NCBI RefSeq assembly: GCF_029227915.1
Contig: NC_079887.1
Location: forward strand, 3,410,001-3,474,000
Direction: 5' to 3'
Source of the DNA: Hydractinia symbiolongicarpus
Lineage: Eukaryota > Cnidaria > Hydrozoa > Anthoathecata > Hydractiniidae
DNA: 64,000 nt
The notes below the pieces were generated by a model that saw nothing but the letters and a program-made list of their open reading frames with translations, did no database searches and was not told the origin of the DNA. A program made the translations under genes and the position numbers. Shown piece after piece: positions 55,601 to 64,000 of this stretch; within the stretch, counting starts at the first letter, position 1, and each line of letters starts with the position of its first letter.

Positions 55601-58600
55601 AATCGTTCGGGAAATGAGTTTTCTCCCTAGGTACTTTCTTTATATACATTCAACTATACGGGCCAAGCCTGGGATTTACGGGAAATCGCGGGTTTTCGTT
55701 TGCCGGCAATTAAACTTCTTTTATTCAGCGTCTCATCAAAAATGAAAACATTTTTAAAAACAACAAGTTTCATGCGTTTTAGTGGTGAAAAAATAATTCA
55801 AAAAATCGTTCGGGAAATGAGTTTTCTCCCTAGGTACTTTCTTTGTATACTTTTGACTATACGGGCCAAGCCCGGGATTTACGGGAAATCGCGGGTTTTC
55901 GTTTGCCGGCGATTAAACTTCTTTTATTCAGCGTCTCATCAAAAATAAAAACATTTTTAAAAACAACAAGTCTCATGGGCTTTAGTAGTGAAATAATAAT
56001 TTAAAAAATCGTTTGGCAAATGAGTTTACTCCCTGGGTACTTTCTTTATATACATTCAACTATACGGGCCAAGCCCGGAATTTACAAGAAATCGCGGGTT
56101 TTCGTTTGCCGGCAATTAAACTTCTTTTATTCAGCGTCTCATCAAAAATGAAAACACTTTTGAAAACTACAAGTCTCATGCGTTTTAGTGGTGAAAAAAT
56201 AATTCAAAAAATCGTTCGGGAAATGAGTTTTCTCCCTGGGTACTTTCTTTGTATACTTTTGACTATACGGGCAGAGTCAGGGATTTACGGGAAATCGCAG
56301 GTTTTCGTTTGCCGGCGATTAAACTCCTTTTATTTAGCGTCTCATCAAAAATGAAAACATTTTTAAAAACTACAAGTCTCATGGGCTTTAGTGGTGAAAT
56401 AATAATTTAAAAAATCGTTCTGGAAATAAGTTTACTCACAGGGCACTTTCTTTGTATACATTCGACTATACGGGACAAGCCCGGGATTCACGGGAAATCG
56501 CGAGTTTTCGTTTGCCGGCGATTAACCCTCTTTCATTAAGCGTCTCATTAAAAATGAAAACATTTTTGAAAACTACAAGTCTCATTCGTTCTAGTGGTGC
56601 AGAAATAATTTAAAAAATCGTTCGTCAAATCAGTTTACTCCCTGGGTACTTTCTTTATATACATTCAACTATACGGGCCAAGCCTGGGATTTACGGGAAA
56701 TCGCGGGTTTTCGTTTGCCGGCAATTAAACTTCTTTTATTCAGCGTCTCATCAAAAATGAAAACACTTTTGAAAACAACAAGTCTCATGCGTTTTAGTGG
56801 TGAAAAAATAATTCAAAAAATCGTTCGGGAAATGAGTTTTCTCCCTAGGTACTTTCTTTGTATACTTTTGACTATACGGGCCAAGCCCGGGATTTACGGG
56901 AAATCGCGGGTTTTCGTTTGCCGGCGATTAAACTTCTTTTATTCAGCGTCTCATCAAAAATGAAAACATTTTTAAATACAACAAGTCTCATGGGCTTTAG
57001 TAGTGAAATAATAATTTAAAAAATCGTTCGGCAAATGAGTTTACTCCCTGGGTACTTTCTTTATATACATTCAAATATACGGGCCAAGCCCGGGATTTAC
57101 GGGAAATCGCGGGCTTTCGTTTGAGGGCGATTAAACTTCTTTTATTCAGCGTCTCATCAAAAATGAAAACATTTTTAAAAACTACAAGTCTCATGGGCTT
57201 TAGTGGTGAAATAATAATTTAAAAAATCGTTCTGGAAATGAGTTTACTCACAGGGCACTTTCTTTGTATACATTCGACTATACGGGACAAGCCCGGGATT
57301 CACGGGAAATCGCGGGTTTTCGTTTGCCGGCGATTAAACTTCTTTTATTCAGCGTCTCATCAAAAATAAAAACATTTTTAAAAACAACAAGTCTCATGGG
57401 CTTTAGTAGTGAAATAATAATTTAAAAAATCGTTCGGCAAATGAGTTTACTCCCTGGGTACTTTCTTTATATACATTCAACTATACGGGCCAAGCCCGGA
57501 ATTTACGGGAAATCGCAGGTTTTCGTTTGCCGGCGATTAAACTCCTTTTATTTAGCGTCTCATCAAAAATGAAAACATTTTTAAAAACTACAAGTCTCAT
57601 GGGCTTTAGTGGTGAAATAATAATTTAAAAAATCGTTCTGGAAATGAGTTTACTCACAGGGCACTTTCTTTGTATACATTCGACTATACGGGACAAGCCC
57701 GGGATTCACGGGAAATCGCGAGTTTTCGTTTGCCGGCGATTAACCCTCTTTCATTAAGCGTCTCATTAAAAATGAAAACATTTTTGAAAACTACAAGTCT
57801 CATTCGTTCTAGTGGTGCAGAAATAATTTAAAAAATCGTTCGGAAAATCAGTTTACTCCCTCGGTACTTTCTTTATATACATTCAACTATACGGGCCAAG
57901 CCTGGGATTTACGGGAAATCGCGGGTTTTCGTTTGCCGGCAATTAAACTTCTTTTATTCAGCGTCTCATCAAAAATGAAAACACTTTTGAAAACAACAAG
58001 TCTCATGCGTTTTAGTGGTGAAAAAATAATTCAAAAAATCGTTCGGGAAATGAGTTTTCTCCCTAGGTACTTTCTTTGTATACTTTTGACTATACGGGCC
58101 AAGCCCGGGATTTACGGGAAATCGCGGGTTTTCGTTTGCCGGCGATTAAACTTCTTTTATTCAGCGTCTCATCAAAAATGAAAACATTTTTAAATACAAC
58201 AAGTCTCATGGGCTTTAGTAGTGAAATAATAATTTAAAAAATCGTTCGGCAAATGAGTTTACTCCCTGGGTACTTTCTTTATATACATTCAACTATACGG
58301 GCCAAGCCCGGGATTTACGGGAAATCGCGGGCTTTCGTTTGAGGGCGATTAAACTTCTTTTATTCAGCGTCTCATCAAAAATGAAAACATTTTTAAAAAC
58401 AACAAGTCTCATGGGCTTTAGTAGTGAAATAATAATTTAAAAAATCGTTCGGGAAATGAGTTTTCTCCCTAGGTACTTTCTTTGTATACTTTTGACTATA
58501 CGGGCCAAGCCCGGGATTTACGGGAAATCGCGGGTTTTCGTTTGCCGGCGATTAAACTTCTTTTATTCAGCGTCTCATCAAAAATAAAAACATTTTTAAA

Positions 58601-58771
58601 AACAACAAGTCTCATGGGCTTTAGTAGTGAAATAATAATTTAAAAAATCGTTCGGCAAATGAGTTTACTCCCTGGGTACTTTCTTTATATACATTCAACT
58701 ATACGGGCCAAGCCCGGAATTTACGGGAAATCGCGGGTTTTCGTTTGCCGGCAATTAAACTTCTTTTATTC
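52682..58771. repeat. Satellite C super-HOR, 6,090 bp (30 monomers), copy 2
   Basis: Adjacent second copy of the 30-monomer unit, nearly identical to copy 1. Identity extends a further ~24 bases and breaks at the ACATTTTT/ACACTTTT difference (52,706 against 58,796), so the unit edge falls within a monomer at the GCGTCTCATC stretch. Confidence 0.93.
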
Positions 58772-61700
58772 AGCGTCTCATCAAAAATGAAAACACTTTT
58801 GAAAACTACAAGTCTCATGCGTTTTAGTGGTGAAAAAATAATTCAAAAAATCGTTCGGGAAATGAGTTTTCTCCCTAGGTACTTTCTTTGTATACTTTTG
58901 ACTATACGGGCCGAGTCAGGGATTTACGGGAAATCGCAGGTTTTCGTTTGCCGGCGATTAAACTCCTTTTATTTAGCGTCTCATCAAAAATGAAAACATT
59001 TTTAAAAACTACAAGTCTCATGGGCTTTAGTGGTGAAATAATAATTTAAAAAATCGTTCTGGAAATGAGTTTACTCACAGGGCACTTTCTTTGTATACAT
59101 TCGACTATACGGGACAAGCCCGGGATTCACGGGAAATCGCGGGTTTTCGTTTGCCGGCGATTAAACTTCTTTTATTCAGCGTCTCATCAAAAATAAAAAC
59201 ATTTTTAAAAACAACAAGTCTCATGGGCTTTAGTAGTGAAATAATAATTTAAAAAATCGTTCTGGAAATGAGTTTACTCCCTGAGTACTTTCTTTGTATA
59301 CTTTTGACTATACGGGCCGAGTCTGGGATTTACGGGAAATTGCAGGTTTTTGTTTGCCGGCGATTAAACTTCTTTTATTCAGCGTCTCATCCAAAATGAA
59401 AACATTTTTGAAAACTATAAGTCTCATGCGTTTTAGTGGTGAAAAAATAATTCAAAAAATCGTTCGGGAAATGAGTTTTCTCCCTAGGTACTTTCTTTGT
59501 ATACTTTTGACTATACGGGCCAAGCCCGGGATTTACGGAAAATCGCGGGTTTTCGTTTGCCGGCGATTAAACTTCTTTTATTCAGCGTCTCATCAAAAAT
59601 GAAAACATTTTTAAATACAACAAGTCTCATGGGCTTTAGTAGTGAAATAATAATTTAAAAATCGCTCGGCAAATGAGTTTACTCCCTGGGTACTTTCTTT
59701 ATATACATTCAACTATACGGGCCAAGCCCGGGATTTACGGGAAATCGCGGGCTTTCGTTTGAGGGCGATTAAACTTCTTTTATTCAGCGTCTCATCAAAA
59801 ATGAAAACATTTTTAAAAACAACAAGTCTCATGGGCTTTAGTGGTGAAATAATAATTTAAGAAATCGTTCGGGAAATGAGTTTACTCCCTGGGTACTTTC
59901 TTTGTATACTTTTGACTATACGGGCCGAGTCCGGGATTTACGGGAAATCGCAGGTTTTCGTTTGCCGGCGATTAAACTTCTTTTATTCAGCGTCTCATCA
60001 AAAATGAAAACATATTTGGAAACTACAAGTCTCATGCGTTTTAGTGGTGAAAAGATAATTTAAAAAATCGTTCTGGAAATGAGTTTACTCCCTGAGTACT
60101 TTTTTTGTATACTTTTGACTATACGGGCCGAGTCTGGGATTTACGGGAAATCGCAGGTTTTTGTTTGCCGGCGATTAAACTTCTTTTATTCAGCGTCTCA
60201 TCAAAAATGAAAACATTTTTGAAAACTATAAGTCTCATGCGTTTTAGTGGTGAAAAAATAATTTAAAAAATCGTTCGGGAAATCAGTTTACTCCCTGGGT
60301 ACTTTCCTTGTATACTTTTGACTATACGGGCCGAGTTCGGGATTTACGGGAAGTCGCGGGTTTTCGTTTGCCGGCGATTAAACTTCTTTTATTCAGCGTC
60401 TTATCAAAAATGAAAACATTTTTAAAAACTACAAGTCTCATGGGCTTTAGTGGAGAAATAATAATTCAAAAAATCGTTCGGGTAATGAGTTTACTCCCTG
60501 GGTACTTTTTTTGTATACTTTTGACTATACGGGCCGAGTCAGGGATTTACGGGAAATCGCAGGTTTTCGTTTGCCGGCGATTAAACTCCTTTTATTTAGC
60601 GTCTCATCAAAAATGAAAACGATTTTAAAAACTACAAGTCTCATGGGCTTTAGTGGTGAAATAATAATTTAAAAAATCGTTCTGGAAATGAGTTTACTCC
60701 CTGGGTAGTTTCTTTGTATACTTTTGACTATACGGGCCGAGTCCGGGATTTACGGGAAATCGCAGGTTTTTGTTTGCCGGCGATTAAACTTCTTTTATTC
60801 AGCGTCTCATCAAAAATGAAAACATTTTTGAAAACTACAAGTCTCATGCGTTTTAGTGGTGAAAAAATAATTTAAAAAATCGTTCGGGAAATCAGTTTAC
60901 TCCCTGGGTACTTTCCTTGTATACTTTTGACTATACGGGCCGAGTCCGGGATTTACGGGAAGTCGCGGGTGTTCGTTTGCCGGCGATTAAACTCCTTTTA
61001 TTTAGCGTCTCATCAAAAATGGAAACATTTTTAAAAACTACAAGTCTCATGGGCTTTAGTGGTGAAATAATAATTTAAAAAATCGTTCTGGAAATGAGTT
61101 TACTCACAGAGTACTTTCTTTGTATACATTCGACTATACGGGACAAGCCCGGGATTTACGGGAAATCGCGAGTTTTCGTTTGCCGGCGATTAACCCTCTT
61201 TCATTAAGCGTCTCATTAAAAATGAAAACATTTTTGAAAACTACAAGTCTCATTCGTTCTAGTGGTGCAGAAATAATTTAAAAAATCGTTCGGGAAATCA
61301 GTTTACTCCCTGGGTACTTTCTTTATATACATTCAACTATACGGGCCAAGCCCGGGATTTACGAGAAATCGCGGGTTTTCGTTTGCCGGCAATTAAACTT
61401 CTTTTATTCAGCGTCTCATCAAAAATGAAAACACTTTTGAAAACTACAAGTCTCATGCGTTTTAGTGGTGAAAAAATAATTCAAAAAATCGTTCGGGAAA
61501 TGAGTTTTCTTCCTAGGTACTTTCTTTGTATACTTTTGACTATACGGGCCAAGCCCAGGATTTACGGGAAATCGCGGGTTTTCGTTTGCCGGGGATTAAA
61601 CTCCTTTTATTTAGCGTCTCATCAAAAATGGAAACATTTTTAAAAACTACAAGTCTCATGGGCTTTAGTGGTGAAATAATAATTTAAAAAATCGTTCTGG

Positions 61701-64000
61701 AAATGAGTTTACTCACAGAGTACTTTCTTTGTATACATTCGACTATACGGGACAAGCCCGGGATTTACGGGAAATCGCGAGTTTTCGTTTGCCGGCGATT
61801 AACCCTCTTTCATTAAGCGTCTCATTAAAAAGGAAAACATTTTTGAAAACTACAAGTCTCATTCGTTCTAGTGGTGCAGAAATAATTTAAAAAATCGTTC
61901 GGGAAATCAGTTTACTCCCTGGGTACTTTCTTTATATACATTCAACTATACGGGCCAAGCCCGGGATTTACGAGAAATCGCGGGTTTTCGTTTGCCGGCA
62001 ATTAAACTTTTTTTATTCAGCGTCTCATCAAAAATGAAAACACTTTTGAAAACTACAAGTCTCATGCGTTTTAGTGGTGAAAAAATAATTCAAAAAATCG
62101 TTCGGGAAATGAGTTTTCTTCCTAGGTACTTTCTTTGTATACTTTTGACTATACGGGCCAAGCCCGGGATTTACGGGAAATCGCGGGTTTTCGTTTGCCG
62201 GCGATTAAACGTCTTTTATTCAGCGTCTCATCAAAAATGAAAACATTTTTAAAAACAACAAGTCTCATGGGCTTTAGTAGTGAAATAATAATTTAAAAAA
62301 TCGTTCGGCAAATGAGTTTACTCCCTGGGCACTTTCTTTATATACATTCAACTATACGGGCCAAGCCCGGGATTTACGGGAAATCGCGGGTTTTCGATTG
62401 CCGGCAATTAAACTTCTTTTATTCAGCGTCTCATCAAAAATGAAAACACTTTTGAAAACTACAAGTCTCATGCGTTTTAGTGGTGAAAAAATAATTCAAA
62501 AAATCGTTTGGGAAATGAGTTTTCTCCCTGGGTACTTTCTTTGTATACTTTTGACTATACGGGCCGAGTCAGGGATTTACGGGAAATCGCAGGTTTTCGT
62601 TTGCCGGCGATTCAACTCCTTTTATTTAGCGTCTCATCAAAAATGAAAACATTTTTAAAAACTACAAGTCTCATGGGCTTTAGTGGTGAAATAATAATTT
62701 AAAAAATCGTTCGGCAAATGAGTTTACTCCCTGGGCACTTTCTTTATATACATTCAACTATACGGGCCAAGCCCGGGATTTACGGGAAATCGCGGGTTTT
62801 CGATTGCCGGCAATTAAACTTCTTTTATTCAGCGTCTCATCAAAAATGAAAACACTTTTGAAAACTACAAGTCTCATGCGTTTTAGTGGTGAAAAAATAA
62901 TTCAAAAAATCGTTCGGGAAATCAGTTTACTCCCTGGGTACTTCCTTTATATACATTCAACTATACGGGCCAAGCCCGGGATTTACGGGAAATCGCGGGT
63001 TTTCGTTTGCCGGCAATTAAACTTCTTTTATTCAGCGTCTCATCAAAAATGAAAACACTTTTGAAAACTACAAGTCTCATGCGTTTTAGTGGTGAAAAAA
63101 CAATTCAAAAAATCGTTCGGGAAATGAGTTTTCTCCCTAGGTACTTTCTTTGTATACTTTTGACTATACGGGCCAAGCCCGGGATTTACGGGAAATCGCG
63201 GGTTTTTGTTTGCCGGCGATTAAACTTCTTTTATTCAGCGTCTCATCAAAAATGAAAACATTTTTAAATACAACAAGTCTCATGGGCTTTAGTAGTGAAA
63301 TAATAATTTAAAAAATCGTTCGGCAAATGAGTTTACTCCCTGGGTACTTTCTTTATATACATTCAACTATACGGGCCAAGCCCGGGATTTACGGGAAATC
63401 GCGGGTTTTCGTTTGCCGGCAATTAAACTTCTTTTATTCAGCGTCTCATCAAAAATGAAAACACTTTTGAAAACTACAAGTCTCATGCGTTTTAGTGGTG
63501 AAAAAATAATTCAAAAAATCGTTCGGGAAATGAGTTTTCTCCCTGGGTACTTTCTTTGTATACTTTTGACTATACGGGCCAAGCCCGGGATTTACGGGAA
63601 ATCGCAGGTTTTCGTTTGCCGGCGATTAAACTTCTTTTATTCAGCGTCTCATCAAAAATGAAAACATATTTGAAAACTACAAGTCTCATGCGTTTTAGTG
63701 GTGAAAAGATAATTTAAAAAATCGTTCTGGAAATGAGTTTACTCCCTGAGTACTTTCTTTGTATACTTTTGACTATACGGGCCGAGTCTGGGATTTACGG
63801 GAAATTGCAGGTTTTTGTTTGCCGGCGATTAAACTTCTTTTATTCAGCGTCTCATCAAAAATGAAAACATTTTTGAAAACTATAAGTCTCATGCGTTTTA
63901 GTGGTGAAAAAATAATTCAAAAAATCGTTCGGGAAATGAGTTTTCTCCCTAGGTACTTTCTTTGTATACTTTTGACTATACGGGCCAAGCCCGGGATTTA

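Larger units (their letters stand above)
40501..64000. repeat. Satellite C array (203 bp monomer)
   Basis: About 116 tandem monomers of 203 bp fill the rest of the window and continue past its end. Conserved marks in each unit are GCGTCTCATCAAAAATGAAAAC, CTACAAGTCTCATG, TTTAGTGGTGAAA, AAATCGTTCGGGAAATGAG, CTATACGGGCC, GGGATTTACGGGAAATCGC and TTTTCGTTTGCCGGCGATTAA. The many ~82-codon frames on the plus strand are one frame reading about 1.2 monomers. Since 203 is not a multiple of three, no frame is kept across the array, so these are not genes. The first ~2.5 kb after the gap and the last ~5 kb contain more divergent subtypes than the centre. Confidence 0.98.

Noticed and set aside
43520-63661. 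Repeated ~82-codon plus-strand frames (MPAIKLLLFSV type) as a tandem gene family
   Set aside because: They read across the 203 bp satellite monomer, the frame is lost every unit because 203 is not divisible by three, and there are no separate promoters or conserved codon pattern.
40501-64000. CENP-B box in satellite C
   Set aside because: Half matches exist (TTCGGGAAA fits TTCGNNNNA; CCCGTAAATCCCGGG is near), but the full NTTCGNNNNANNCGGGN pattern is not met in the units I read.

Overview
The window is eukaryotic, almost certainly metazoan, AT-rich and nearly gene-free. Over 85% of it is tandem satellite DNA. The only recognisable protein homology is the reverse transcriptase and C-terminal end of a CR1/L2-like non-LTR retrotransposon. 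Its style and the AT-rich spacer are compatible with an invertebrate such as a cnidarian, but that placement is a low-confidence inference. No host gene, tRNA, rRNA, CRISPR array or prokaryotic operon was found.

Layout. Positions 1-31,231 hold satellite A, with a ~373 bp monomer and several higher-order repeat (HOR) arrangements: 4-mers of 1,492-1,498 bp, 3-mers of 1,119 bp and 2-mers of 746 bp. A 5'-truncated LINE on the minus strand interrupts it at about 18,629-20,412, and the satellite resumes in the same phase on the other side. About 3.5 kb of satellite plus the LINE 3' end (15.4-18.97 kb) is duplicated at 28.0-31.58 kb. The second copy stops inside an (AT)n tract, where the sequence changes to non-satellite DNA.

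Positions 31,652-38,440 are an AT-rich spacer. It holds scattered forward and reverse copies of the satellite B core motif (one a perfect 26 bp palindrome), a small inverted repeat, a decayed coiled-coil coding remnant on the minus strand (33,831-34,418), and a ~1.3 kb non-autonomous DNA transposon bounded by an 8 bp direct repeat, as for hAT elements. Positions 38,440-40,000 are satellite B (alternating ~73/79 bp monomers), which runs into a 500-N assembly gap.

Positions 40,501-64,000 are satellite C, an array of about 116 monomers of exactly 203 bp in most units. It is organised in 5-mers (1,015 bp) and, above that, two adjacent, almost identical 6,090 bp blocks of 30 monomers (46,592-52,681 and 52,682-58,771).

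The region looks like pericentromeric, centromeric or other heterochromatic DNA: three unrelated satellites side by side, nested HORs, insertion of a retroelement into a satellite, and segmental duplication. The points of interest are satellite evolution, the LINE used as a duplication marker, the mobile-element remnants in the spacer, and possible assembly artefacts. I see no evidence of a multi-gene biological system.
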